Origin: Hsuehochloa calcarea | Lineage: Eukaryota; Streptophyta; Magnoliopsida; Poales; Poaceae | Direction of reading: 5' to 3' | NCBI GenBank assembly: GCA_036346395.1 | Contig: CM070599.1 | Location: 29,813,232 to 29,877,231, forward strand | DNA: 64,000 nt | Part shown: in pieces, positions 1 through 11,110 of the stretch | Layout of the letters: each line of letters begins with the position of its first letter | How positions within the stretch are numbered: the stretch's first letter is position 1 | Notes under the pieces: generated by a model | What the model was told of the DNA's origin: nothing | Database searches by the model: none | Seen by the model: the letters and a program-made list of their open reading frames with translations, nothing else | Made by a program: the position numbers and the translations under genes

Positions 1-840
1 GTCATGATCAAAAATTCCCAAACAATTTCGATTTTCGTCCACGGGAGCTCGCGCTATGGTCTTCTTCCCCAACTCCGGCCCGAAACCGCCTCCACCGCCA
101 CCATCCTCTCCCCGGTGAGTCATTTCTCAATTACTCTCTACCGAAGCATCGTTTCGCCTTTGTCTTCCTTCCCTCACCACCAGCTCCGACTCCCCATCCC
201 CGTAGCGCCACCGCCACGACGAACTCACTGTGCTGCCTCGGGTTCACACCGCCTCCACCAACCGGTTCGGTGAACTTCCCTTTTCTCTCGGGTGCTCGTG
301 CTCGCCTCCTTCTTCCCCCTCCCCCTCCAGCGCCGCTGCCGCTTCTTCCTCCCCCGGTTCCGACCGCCGCGCACTATCATCCGACCGCCACCGTCCACCT
401 TCGACCGCGACACAACCTCCAATGGGACCGTCTCCCCCTGGACCTTCCCTGTTCTCCTCTATTATGTGCTCTCTCTCTCTGTGTGTGTGTGTTTGTGTCT
501 ATTAGATGTGAGGTATTGACCATGGAGCCCACTACCCACGCTGTAATGTTTGATTGGGAGGATTGTTAGTATGCAACTGACAGTTGGCCCTCCTCGAAAT
601 TGTAGAAATGGGATTGTTAGTGTTTAGATGAGAGCATTTCTACAATTTTACAATACATCCTTTGAATCAAATATGCAATAAGGTGATAATTAATTTAGGA
701 ATTCCTTATCAAATTGAAGCCTTATGCCAATTAGTAATTAATTGAAAAATATCATTTGAACCAAGTTAGTTAGCAGGATAATTAGTTAAATGGGTATTCT
801 AACAAGGGGTATTCACACCACCCCACTAGAAGAGGTGAGC
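1..840. other. Unassigned 5' stretch, GC-rich then AT-rich
   Basis: Positions 1-450 are C-rich with proline/serine-rich frames in several registers. A short ATG frame at 56 runs into a GTGAG donor-like site near 114. I found no family motif, no downstream partner exon and no conserved domain. After the microsatellite near 470-500 the sequence becomes AT-rich and empty of coding signal. It could be a captured gene fragment or the 5' end of a gene lying outside the window. Confidence 0.3.
469..498. repeat. (CT)n(GT)n compound microsatellite
   Basis: About six CT units run directly into about six GT units, with one interruption. This is an ordinary simple repeat. Confidence 0.85.
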
Positions 841-856
841 ACACTCAGTCATATGC

Positions 857-1620
857 AGACAACCAGACAACCTAACATTGCATGCAGACATGCATCCACT
901 CTCCTAATGCGGCCAACCAAACAACATATCAGCACAACCTAGCTCAACAGAAACAAGCAACCAGGGGCAGACCTAGGAAAATTTTAGGTAGGGCGGAGTT
1001 GCAAGCGTGGACCAAAGACTCCTGGTTGCCTCGCCTCGCCAGCTCGCCACACGCCCGACAGCCCGTGCCCTTGCCAGTTACTGCTAAGCGCCTTCGCGGA
1101 GTAGCCTCACCCCCTGCCCGCTGCGCTCCTGCCGCCGATCATTGTTTGGTTAGGGTTAGGAGAGGAGAGGATGGAGGAGGCGTGAGTGAGGACCAAAGGA
1201 GGTCGTGAGACTGTGAGGAAAATATGGTGCGACTATAGGCTGTAGGCAGTGCCTTCTAATGGGCCAGTCGGCCAGGCTAGGCTCAATTGAACAAAGTCCA
1301 CGGGGTCACGACCAGGAAGCAGCCTCATCTTCAACCTCCACTCGGCACTCGGTGCTTCGGCAGTCTTCTCCTCACAGGCCGTGGGCCGCCTGTGGTATGG
1401 ATGCCGGGCATGTGGTCTAGCCATATGGGAGAGGGAGGGGGTGGTTCGGCCGGAGGGGAGCTTGGGCAACCACCCGACCATGCCCGAAGGGAGGATCTGT
1501 CCCTGTAGGCAACCAAACAACCCAATATTGCATCCACTCGATCTAACTAGGTTCAGTCTGGCTAACTCGTACGGACCAGGCTAGGGATATGCATGTAGCC
1601 AAACACACCTTTAGTAGCTT
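857..1620. repeat. GC-rich block bracketed by a direct repeat
   Basis: A motif of the form CAACCARACAACCYAAYATTGCAT occurs near 862 and again near 1509, about 650 bp apart and in the same orientation. The block between them is GC-rich and has only short overlapping frames on both strands. The CAACCAAAC motif resembles the ends of many grass DNA transposons, but I could not define inverted termini or a TSD, so the element class is unassigned. Confidence 0.3.
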
Positions 1621-2169
1621 CGGCAATGACTCCTTGACCGTATTGCCCCTGCTCTTTCTATCTAGACTTCTCTTAAGGTGCACCACTTCCCCCTCAAGCG
1701 GTAAGAGTTTTGGTGAGTCCTAGTCTTCCATTGTCTAAGGGTATTTTTAGAAAAAGAGTTGTTAACCTGTTATAGTAGGTTAGTGGGTCAGAGCTAAAAA
1801 CACCACCACCATAAATGACACTAGTATATGTATATGACGCCCAAAGCATGCATTAGAAAACTTGGTTGGTCCGTATCTTGCATGCCGATTCTTTAAATAA
1901 TCAACGAAACTACACATAAGAAACTAACCAAAAGCTAGGCAGTATTATCATGTGCTCTTGACTGCACTCAACTAACCTCATTGCGAAACGGTATGGATGC
2001 ATGGCTCAATCAGACGATCGTCGACCGGTCACATGTATTGAAAGTGCTCACCAACCATATACTGAACCTTCTCTGCCACTAACTACACCTTACCGTCTAA
2101 TCTATGTGTTATGACTGATCTCAGAGGATGGATATTAACCAAGATTAAGTAATCCATAATTAATGGCTT

Positions 2170-2765
2170 ATTGTCTATAGTAGCTGTTGGAACAAGATTT
2201 AGTCAAATAGCTCTCACGAGTACTCCAGTCGGGAAGAATATGCTCATACCATCCCGAGCATCGACCATCCTCTGGTCGGAGGTGTCCGTGATCAACATGT
2301 GGACATAAACCCTTCAACCGGGTAGGATGTCTACCGTAAGTGACTACGTGCGGTAGGTCAAGGAAACATGCGCCCTTATCTCTATGACATAACCACACAT
2401 CCTCACTCTCTTTCTCTGATAATAACTACACAACAACCGCTCCACACGTGCGGATGGCTGTATAACCAACGAGGCCTCTCTCCTCATGCGCCAACTGCCA
2501 CCGCTTCAACGCTATTTAAGGAGGGCGTCAGATGACGGAGAGGACAGAGGGCAAAACATCGCTCAACAGTAGCCTTAGCCGCACATTGTTCATCCTAAGC
2601 GCTGTGCACCCCATTGCAACTCTCATTCAATAGTTGTGATTCTCTCCTGAGAAGGCTCGAACCTGTCTAAACACTATGTGTCCCCCCTGTTTTGTGTCTC
2701 CCACATCTACTTCATAAAATCAACCATAATTCGTCAACAAATACAATCTTGGGTAGTATAATATT
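2170..2765 (+). mobile_element. Fragment of a gypsy-type LTR
   Basis: This stretch has the layout of a grass gypsy LTR. A TATTTAAGG box lies near 2513, followed by a leader ending in a 'CTCTCCTGAGAAGGCTCGAA...CTGTCTAAA' string. Nearly the same string (TTCTCTCGGAGAAGGCTGAA...CTGTCTAAA) occurs near 62771-62800, just upstream of the gypsy primer-binding site there. No primer-binding site follows here and no second LTR is present. It is probably a truncated or solo relative of the 62.1-kb element. Both borders are approximate. Confidence 0.4.
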
Positions 2766-2918
2766 GCCGTTAGGGATTGCTAATGCATCGCATATGGAAG
2801 GGGGTCATTAGCCAAGGAAAAGGGTAAACGACTGAGGACAACAAGAGACAGAGCGGTAGTTAGCTCGTTCTAGAATAATAGGATGATAAATGCACTACGC
2901 TACACCCGTAGAGTTGAT

Positions 2919-3262
2919 TGAGGGACCTCAACGTGATTTTAGAAATTACAGGGGATTTTTGCAAAAATGTAACGAGACCTCGATGTTATTTCCGCAACCA
3001 AAGGGGACTTTTGGCAAAAAAAAAAAGACATAATTTTGAAAACAACATGGGGCTTTCTGCAAAAAAAAAACTAACACAGAGGACCTCGATGTGATTTCAA
3101 AAACACTGGGCGCTTTTCGCAAAAAAAAACTTACGTGGAGGACCTGGACATGATTTCAGAAACAACATGGTGCTTTCCACAAAAAAAACTTATGTGGAGG
3201 ACCTCGACATGATTTCGGAAACACTGGGGGGCTTTTCGCAAAAAAGACAGCGTGGAGCTTCT
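2919..3262 (+). repeat. Tandem repeat, about 60-bp period, 5-6 degenerate units
   Basis: Each unit contains 'GGACCTCGAYRTGATTTC' followed by 'GAAACAACATGGGGCTTT', then CGCA and an A-run of 6-11 bases. Units start near 2920, 2977, 3080, 3141 and 3199. The A-runs differ in length between units. No coding frame runs through it. Confidence 0.75.
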
Positions 3263-4277
3263 CGAGCTGGGATTCCTTCGCCAATTAAAAAGAGTATATT
3301 ATACTAATGTTGCATCGATGCCACGCATGCAACCATAAAACACTACAACATTCAAATTTAACTGATTGAATATGAATTTTGAAATTTAAAATTGCATAAG
3401 AATACCTTAATATATTAAAAGTAGAAACTAGGCATGTGTGCTTTCGAGTATGAATATTTTCTTATTTTTTTATACATAATTTTATTGGCAGGATTGAGTT
3501 TTAATGATTATAAATTTAAATGCATAGTGAGGATGTAAAAAAACATGTTAGTAGTTAGTACACTATCTTAACATTATTATAAAAAAAATTCTCTAGTTTT
3601 GAATTTAAGTTTATTAGTATTTCTGGTTTTTTAAACATTTTTTAAAATTATTTGGAGATATTTGAACTTCCAAATTTGTGTTCTTGTACTTTTAATTTTC
3701 TAAAATTTTGTTTGATTCCTAATATTTTAAATTACAAATTATGATAAAATTTATTCTTACTTTTTATCATTGTTTGATGTTTGTATTTGATATGACATTA
3801 TTAGTAAATGATCCTATCTTTCAAAAAGGGAATGTGGTCTGAAACACTTATTGCTTTCCCTGTTGAGGGCAAACATTAAATAGTAATGTCAAATTAACAT
3901 TTGTGTCCATATACTAGTTCAATGTTGGTGCGTTGCTACGGATGAAAACAATTATATTACCCAGAACATTGAGTCATCTTGTGAGGCTCGACCTGCTTCG
4001 CTCCCTTGGCTCCACCACCGCACTAGGTCGAGCTTCGCCCTAGCCAGCGTTGTACCTCTACCACCCTCGGCTTCGTGCCATGTACAATCAAGTTTTTTAG
4101 AAGATGATGTTATTAAGATAAGTTGATTTGTTTGTTTTGGTTTTTTTTTCTGTTTTTTGTTATATATTTTAGGGTTGCTGAAGGGGAGATTACATATCAC
4201 CACCATCACCACTATGTTTTTTAAGTAGTAAAGATAATATGTAGTCAAAAGTCTTTATTACCCTTGAATGGTGAGTG
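3263..4277. other. AT-rich spacer without recognisable genes
   Basis: This stretch is AT-rich. A 'GGTGCGTTGCTACGGATG' string near 3926 resembles sequence common in grass transposons. Short minus-strand frames around 3950-4420 run into the copia LTR and have no domain. I see nothing else in it. Confidence 0.5.
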
Positions 4278-4282
4278 GTGAC

Positions 4283-4743
4283 TGTTGGGTTGACCTCGGC
4301 AACAACCTCTGAGAAATCAGGGGCTATGCCCACTACGCGCCCTAATCGGGGGTGAAACCAACGTATTGGTTTCGGTCCCGTCCACCAGCGCCATATAAAA
4401 TGTGTTGGACTCGGCAAGCCAAGGTATCACTCTAGGCTATTCAAATCCAAAAACAGATCCGATCTATAAGGGCGTTTTGGTGGGCGAAGATCGAACACCG
4501 TTCGGCATCACCATGATACCGCCGGTCGACATCCGTCACTATTTTTGACTACACACCGCCTCAGGCCGACTCATCTGTGCACCCCCCACATCTTCGCCGA
4601 CCCCGGCCAACCCTCAGTCATGATGGCATCTTCATCATCAGGTATGTGTTCACGCTTCCACTCTAACGATTATGCTTCGTGTTCAATGATTGAGTTAGGG
4701 TTAATGTTGTTAGATCATGTTTAGCTTTAGTTTTGCCCTACCA
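4283..4743 (+). repeat. 5' LTR of the copia element
   Basis: It begins TGTTGGGTTGACC and ends GCCCTACCA, and is preceded by the TSD GTGAC (4278-4282). It is 461 bp, against 460 bp for its partner at 10040-10499. A CATATAAAATG box near 4392 could serve as the TATA element. Confidence 0.95.
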
Positions 4744-4745
4744 TT

Positions 4746-4757
4746 TGGTATCAGAGC
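4746..4757 (+). other. Primer-binding site, initiator-Met tRNA type
   Basis: TGGTATCAGAGC lies two bases after the 5' LTR. This is the usual plant copia primer site complementary to the 3' end of initiator methionine tRNA. Confidence 0.95.
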
Positions 4758-5889
4758 AACCCTAGCTCAGCTTGAACCCTATTAGCCCCAACCGAGTCTC
4801 CCTCTCGCCCAGATCTAATGGTTGCCGGCTCGGTTTTGGCACTTAGAAGGAGGGGATTCAAAATCCTTAGTGAAACCCTAACGAAAATGAAATCCCGAAC
4901 CCCCAAACCCTCAAAATTCCATATCGGAATCGAAAAGCGGCGGAATACTTATGTTTTTTTGGGGATCTGGAGCCTCTCCGGTCTCGGGCGCCATCATAGC
5001 TCCACTCGACGGCGGCGCGCGCGACCTCGGTCACACGCGCGCCGGCGAGGAGGGATGCGGGGGCGCCGCCTTATGCGGCTCCACCGCCGCCGCCGCTCCT
5101 CGTTTCTGTTGCCGACGGAGCTGAGCCCGCTGCTCTCATCGGGTGCGTCATCGCCGCCGTTCTCCTCGCGTGCGACGCCGCCGCTGTAGCACGGAGATTT
5201 CGGAGAGGAGCGAATGAATGGGTTTAGGGTTAGGGTTTCCCATCCGCTGAACTTTTATATGGAGCGCTTTTCGCTCTCCGCCGTTCGATCAAATCCGACG
5301 TTTGGCATTAGTTTCGGCCGGTGGAAGTAAAAATGCGCGGCAGATCTCGGCTGACCGATCAGATCCAACAGCCACCGGACGCGCGAATCCCCACAGGCCG
5401 AGTTCTCTTGGGCCGGTGGACTTGGGCGAGCACAAAGCCGTTCGGTGCGCGCATAGGCAGGCCAAACGCGGGGCGAGCGCTGAGGGCCGTGCTACGCACA
5501 GTGATTTTTTTTCTTTTTCTAAGGGATTTTTTCGTTTAAGGTTACGTACATTGTTTTTAATTAATGTTAATTGCTCAAGTAACATTGTATAATTATGTCT
5601 AATTAAAATTGAACTAACGAGATATTTTAATTATAGATTTTTTATGATTTATTTTGGCATTATGTATGCGCATGATTACATACTGACCAACGTTGTTTGT
5701 AGTTATGTGTCACCATATTAATTGTTGAAGTTCTTCTTCATTTTCTGCACAAGGTGATATGTGATATGAATTAGACCAACGTAGTTTTGCATGTTATTTC
5801 TAATTTTCACTGTACCAACATATGGTTAATTACATGCAATACACGGGTTTTGTGTTATTTCTAGTTTTAGACCTTGACTTTGCGTTATT
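4758..5889 (+). other. Copia leader / missing or decayed gag start
   Basis: About 1.1 kb separates the primer site from recognisable gag. The first part is GC-rich with an ATG frame at 4818 (123 codons, arginine-rich, no domain). The rest is AT-rich and frame-poor. It may be untranslated leader, decayed gag N-terminus or a small foreign insert. Confidence 0.4.
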
Positions 5890-6676
5890 TTAATATTCAG
5901 CGGTGAGGATAATTATGATGAGAAAAAGAAAACTTATGATGCTAATGCTGAAAAATGGGAGCGGTCTAACCGTTTGTCATTAATGATCTTGAAGACCTCT
6001 ATCTCAGTTGTGATCAGGGGAGCAATCCCAGATTCTGAAAAATGCTAAGGAGTACCTGGCTTCAGTTGAGGAGAAATTTAAAGGCTCCACTAAGGTTTAT
6101 GTCAGTACTTTAATCCAGAGGCTTTTATCCACTAAGTATGACGGGTCCAGCAGCATAAGAGATCATATCATGATGATGACAGATATGACCGGAAAACTCA
6201 AGGGTATGGACATGGAGATATCCGATGGTTTCCTAGTCCACTTTATTATGACTTCTCTTCCTTCTGAGTACACTGTTTTTAAGATAAATTACAATACTCA
6301 GAAATATAAATAGAGCATGAGCGATTTAATCGCCATGTGTGTCTAGGAGGAAGAAAGAATAAGAACCGAAAAGAAAGATTTTGTGAATCAAGTTGGTGGT
6401 CCTAGCAAAAGGAAGTTCTCAGGGGACTTCAATTCCAAGAAAAAACTGCACTACTCCCCTAATTCAGATAAGTCAGGGCCTAAGGCTCGAAATGCACCTA
6501 AGCCCTATGTTGCTCCTGCTAAAGCACTTAATGGGAATGCATGTCACTTCTGCAAGGAGACAGGGCACTTCCAGAAGGATTGTGTTGGTTTTCTAAAGTG
6601 GCTCGCCAAGAAGGGTAATGATACTATAATGTTTATTGATGAAACTCTTTATGCTGATTTTTCCCTTAAGTTTTGA
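5890..6676 (+). pseudogene. Copia gag remnant with zinc knuckle
   Basis: Conceptual translation gives a UBN2-type gag: a 'NAKEYLASVEEKF' helix near 6040 and 'LPSEYTVFKINYN' near 6260. A stop (TAG) follows near 6312, and a frame with a CCHC knuckle (CHFCKETGHFQKDC, 6541-6582) comes after it. Gag would package the element RNA in a virus-like particle. At least one shift or indel near 6040 and the stop near 6312 break it. Confidence 0.85.
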
Positions 6677-7002
6677 TGGATTGACTCAGGTGCAACTGTG
6701 CACGTTACCAACTCTTTACAGGGATTCCATACCGCGAGAACACTAAGAAAGGGGGAGCGAAGTCTTAGAGTCACGGATGGAAAAGAAGCCGAAGTGGAAT
6801 CAGTTGGATCTGTTTCATTAGTTTTAGATAGCGGCTTCACACTTCGTCTTAATAATGTAGTCTTTGTTCCTTCCATTAGAAGGAATTTAATTTCAGTTTC
6901 TTTATTGGACGATGATGGTTTTAAATGTAATTTTGGTAACAATAAATGTGTTATTACATTTAATTCAAATGATGTTGGTCTTGCTGCTAGATAAGACAAG
7001 CT
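6677..7002 (+). pseudogene. Copia aspartic protease remnant
   Basis: The frame opens with WIDSGATVHVTN, the copia protease active-site motif with DSG intact. It continues through 'VFVPSIRRNLISVSLL', the usual second landmark, and is closed by an in-frame TAG near 6992. The enzyme would process the polyprotein in the particle. Confidence 0.85.
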
Positions 7003-7006
7003 CTAT

Positions 7007-7960
7007 ATGCCTTCCTTTAATGAATCTCCTATATCTTTGAATGTGTGTGATGCTAAGCGTAAAAAGAATAATGAGACTTCTTCGAAACTGTGGCACTGTT
7101 GTTTAGGCCACATTTCGAAGGGGAGAATGGAGCGTCTCATTAAGGAAGAGATTCTCCAACCATTAGATTTCTCTGACTCAGACCACTGCATTGATTGCAT
7201 TAAAGGAAAATATATAAAGCAAATAAAGAAGGGAGCAACTCACAGCACATGACTATTAGAGTTAATTCATACTGATATTTGTGGTCCTTTTCCTGCGACA
7301 TCAGTGGATGGTTTTGATTCTTTCATCACATTCACTGATGATTTCTCTCGTTATGGTTATATTTTTCCCATTAAGGACCGATCTGAGTCACTTGATAAAT
7401 TTAAGATATTTAAGGCTGAAGTTGAAAATCTGCACAACCTAAGAATTAAAGTGGTAAGATCGGACCGTGGAGGAGATATTATGGAAGACATGCTCCTTAT
7501 GAACAAATTTCTGACCCTTTCGCTAAGTTCCTTCGGGAAAATGACATTGTTGCTCAATATTCTACACAAGGTGAACCTCAGCAGAATGGGGTAGCTGAGA
7601 GACGCAACCGTACACTTATGGATATGGTACAGAGCATGCTTAGCTATTCTAGTTTATCAACTATTTTGTGGATGGAGGCACTAAAGACAACCGCACATAT
7701 CCTTAATCGGGTTCCCAGTAAATGAGTACCTAAGACACCTTATGAATTATAGACTGGGAGGAAACCGAGTTTGAAATATTTAAGAGTGTGGGGTTGTTGT
7801 GCTGAAGCTAAGATATTTAATCCACATATTGGAAAATTAGATACTAAGACAGTAAGTTGCCATTTTATTGGGTACCCTGAAAGATCAAAAGGGTATCGGT
7901 TTTACTGTCCTGATAGGACAACTAAGTTTGTAGAAACAAGACACGCTGTGTTCTTAGAAA
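7007..7960 (+). pseudogene. Copia integrase remnant
   Basis: The GAG-pre-integrase zinc finger is visible (LWHCCLGHISKGRMERL, then HCIDCIKGK at 7183-7210). The core follows with 'HTDICGPF', 'DDFSRYGYIF' and 'VVRSDRGGD', then 'QNGVAERRNRTL' after a frame change near 7500. Stops occur near 7250, 7723 and 7749. The downstream 'YLRVWGCCAE...GKLDTKTVSCHFIGY' block marks the C-terminal integrase region. Confidence 0.88.
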
Positions 7961-8282
7961 ATAACAAGGACCTGGAGCCTAGGAAAATAGATCTTGAAGA
8001 GAAGCGGGGTTACGTTCCTTCACCGCTTATTCCAGATACCTTTTTTCCTGCATTTCAGGTGGTTGCACCTCCAGTACTAAATACTGTTGTTGCACCCACT
8101 GTTGAGGTCTCTGAAACTCCTAATGTCATACCTAATAATGAGCCTCAACAGCCTCCTATGTCTCAGCAGCCTCCTGCAATAGCTGCTGAACCTATTAGAA
8201 GATCACAGCGGGAGAGAAGATCTGCCATCCCAAATGATTATGTTGTTTATATGAATAAGGATATTAATGATATAGGGAAGGT

Positions 8283-9221
8283 AGATGATCTCACCTCTTA
8301 TAAGGAAGCCATGATGAGTGAATATTCTCCTAAGTGGCTTGATGCCATGAAGGATGAACTAAAGTCTATGAGCACTAATGATGTATGTGACTTAGTAGAA
8401 ATTCCTGACGGAGTCAAAACAGTAGGTGTAAATGGGTCTACAAAACCAAGCATGACTCTAAGGGAAATATCGAAAGGTTCAAAGCAAGACTCGTAGCAAA
8501 AGGCTTCTCACAAAGAGAGGGGATTGATTATAATGACACATTTTCTCCTGTCTCAACTAACGATTCATTCAGAATCGTTATGACACTTGTAGCTCATTAT
8601 GATTTAGAGTTACATCAGATGGATGTTAAGATGGCATTCCTTAATGGCGACTTGCAAGAAAATATTTTCATGACTCAACCGGAAGGTTTTGTCGTGGATG
8701 GCAAGGAGCATATGGGATGTCGACTTAAGAAATCTATTTATGGCTTAAAACAAGCATCAAGACAGTGGTATCTCAAATTCGAAAAAGTTATAAGAAATTT
8801 TGGATTTAAGAAAAATGAAGTTGATAACGCATATATGTTAAGTGTTAAGTTCAAGGGGAGTAAATTCACAATTTTAGTGCTTTATGTGGATGACATATTA
8901 TTGGCTAGCAGCGATAAGGATATGTTGTTTGAGACCAAGAGATTTCTTTCATCCAATTTTGATATGAAGGATCTCGGTGATGCCTCTTACGTTCTTGGCA
9001 TTGAAATTCACCGAGACAAGTCCAAAGGAGTATTAGATTTATCTCAAAAGGTATACGTTGACAGAGTACTAAAGAAATACAATATGCATAAATGCTCTGG
9101 CTCGCCTGCTCCTATTGTTAAGGGCGATAAGTTTGGGACATTTCAATGTCCAAGGAACCAATATGAAAATGATCATATGAAGTCGATTCCTTATGCTTCA
9201 GCTGTCGGAAGCATTATGTAA
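8283..9221 (+). pseudogene. Copia reverse transcriptase remnant
   Basis: The RT start (SYKEAMMSEYSPKWLDAMKDE) lies at the end of one frame. After a shift near 8440-8500 it continues as 'MTLVAHYDLELHQMDVKMAF'. The catalytic YVDD is intact at 8883-8894 in the context LVLYVDDILLAS. 'DMKDLGDASYVLGIEI' follows. Stops after 9220 separate it from RNase H. Confidence 0.93.
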
Positions 9222-9313
9222 GCACACGCCTTGATTTAGTTTTTGTAACCGGAATGCTTGGCAGATATCAGTCAAATCCAGGAACGGACCACTAGAAGGC
9301 CGTTAAGAAAGTC

Positions 9314-9850
9314 TTGCGTTATATGCAAACTACTAAGCACCTCATGCTCACATATAAGAATTCTGATAATCTTGAAGTAATTGGTTATTCAGATTCAGAT
9401 TTTGCGGGATGTGTTGATACTAAGAAATCCATGTCAGGTTATATCTTCATACTCGCTGGAGGAGCTATCTCGTGGAAAAGCTCCAAACAAACCCTTACGG
9501 CATCTTCAACGATGCAAACTGAGTTTGTGGCATGTTATGAGGCTACCGGCAGGCTGTATGGCTTAAGAACTTCATTCCGGGTCTTAGAGTGGTAGGCAGC
9601 ATCTCTAGACCACTCACCTTATAATAAGATAACGATCAAGCAGTCTTTTATGCGAGTAACAAGTAAAGTGGTGCTGCTAAACACATTGACATTAAGTATC
9701 ATGTTGTGAAAGATAGAATCCAGGATCAAACCATTAGTATCAAGCATATTAGTACTAAGTCAATACTTGCGGATCCGCTTACTAAAGGCTTACCACCCAA
9801 TATCTTTCGTGATCATGTTGCCGGCATGTGTTTATTGGAAAGCCTCTGAT
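9314..9850 (+). pseudogene. Copia RNase H remnant
   Basis: It shows 'GYSDSDFAGCVDTKKSMSGY' and 'ISWKSSKQTLTASSTMQTEF', both typical of copia RNase H, then a stop near 9593. The terminal 'HIDIKYHVVKDRI' and 'ADPLTKGLP' motifs lie at about 9680-9800 in broken frames. Confidence 0.9.
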
Positions 9851-10027
9851 TCTGGATAAAAGGACCTTAAAACAAACCAACTCCCATTAAGTATAATGAA
9901 TATCTATTTCAAAGATGAGATAGTACACTATAGGTACTGGGGTCGTATGACACTTCATTGGCTATGCGACACATTACCTTGGTATGCTATTTTATTGAGG
10001 ATGGGCTTATGTTGTTAGCCTTTCGAT

Positions 10028-10039
10028 CAGAGGGGAGAA
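10028..10039 (+). other. Polypurine tract of the copia element
   Basis: CAGAGGGGAGAA abuts the 3' LTR directly. This is the expected plus-strand primer site. Confidence 0.85.
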
Positions 10040-10499
10040 TGTTGGGTTGATCTCGGCAACAACCTCCGAGAAATTAGGGGCTATACCCACTACGCGCCCT
10101 GATTGGGGCGAAACCAACGTATTGGTTTCGGTCCCGTCCACCAACGCCATATAAAATGTGTTGGACTCGGCAAGCCAAGGTATCGCTCTAGGCTATTCAA
10201 GTCCAAAAATAGATCCAATCTATAAGGGTGTTTTGGTGGACGAAGATCGAACACAGTTCGGCATCACCATGACACCGCCGGTCGACCTTCGTCGCCATTT
10301 TCGACTACACACCGCATCAGGCCGACGCATCTGTGCACCCCCCACATCTTCGCCGACCCCGGCCAACCCTCAGTCACGATGGCATCTTCTTCATCGGGTA
10401 TGTGTTCACGCTTCCACTCTAACGATTATGCTTCGTGCTCAATGATTGAGTTAAGGTTAATGTTGTTAGATCATATTTAGCTTTAGTTTTGCTCTAGCA
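10040..10499 (+). repeat. 3' LTR of the copia element
   Basis: It begins TGTTGGGTTGATC and ends GCTCTAGCA, and is followed by the TSD GTGAC (10500-10504). It aligns end to end with 4283-4743. Confidence 0.95.
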
Positions 10500-10504
10500 G
10501 TGAC

Positions 10505-11110
10505 CTATTACTACCTACATAGTAATAGGAATATCCACTATTAGATCTTCTAAAATGGATGGTCTAAAATAAGTTAGGTGTACCTTAAAAATTCATTCTA
10601 TCTCTTTTTTTTTTGTCCGTCCCAGTCACGTGCTCACGTCCATCCATATTCTCGTTGTTCAGATTCCCATGAGCCTCCCTTGCAAGGTTGAAGTCAAAAA
10701 AAAATTTATCTAAGAATCATAAGGTGAGAACTAAATATTGATAAGTGTAAATATAAATATTTTGATATTTTACTTGAGAAAACTAAGAACTGCACCTACT
10801 GCCTGTGTTGACCCTTGTATCCTTCTTGGATCATCGTTCGAACAGTAACATACATTTTCAATCTTGTGGACACCTCCGGAGATCATGGCGATCGATCGTT
10901 GTGGATTGCAACATTTCAGGCTGTTGGATCAGCTAATGTAATAATTGGAGATACGGCATCGTCTCCATGTAAAGATGTGCTACGTGGCCTAGCCAGCCAC
11001 CCCCCACACACATGCAGTATGCATACACTCTTTCGGTCACAAAAGCTGTAACATTTTCGAGTCAACGAGATCACTAAAAAATTATCTTATCATATATTAA
11101 AAAATTATAA
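10505..11110. other. Intergenic, no recognisable gene
   Basis: Mixed-composition sequence between the copia element and the first duplication. I see only short frames and no motif. Confidence 0.5.

Larger units (their letters stand above)
4283..10499 (+). mobile_element. Complete, decayed Ty1-copia retrotransposon (6217 bp)
   Basis: Two LTRs (4283-4743 and 10040-10499) begin TGTTGGG and end CTAcCA/CTAgCA. They are flanked by the 5-bp TSD GTGAC at 4278-4282 and 10500-10504. A primer-binding site matching initiator-Met tRNA follows the 5' LTR, and a purine tract precedes the 3' LTR. Inside, the order is gag with zinc knuckle, protease, integrase, reverse transcriptase and RNase H, which is the copia order. 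Several in-frame stops and frame shifts break the polyprotein, so the copy is not autonomous. By eye the LTRs differ at roughly 7% of sites, mostly transitions, which suggests an insertion a few million years old. Confidence 0.95.

Noticed and set aside
56..114. First exon of a gene (proline-rich frame with GTGAG donor)
   Set aside because: No following exon or domain could be found, and proline-rich frames are expected by chance in C-rich DNA.
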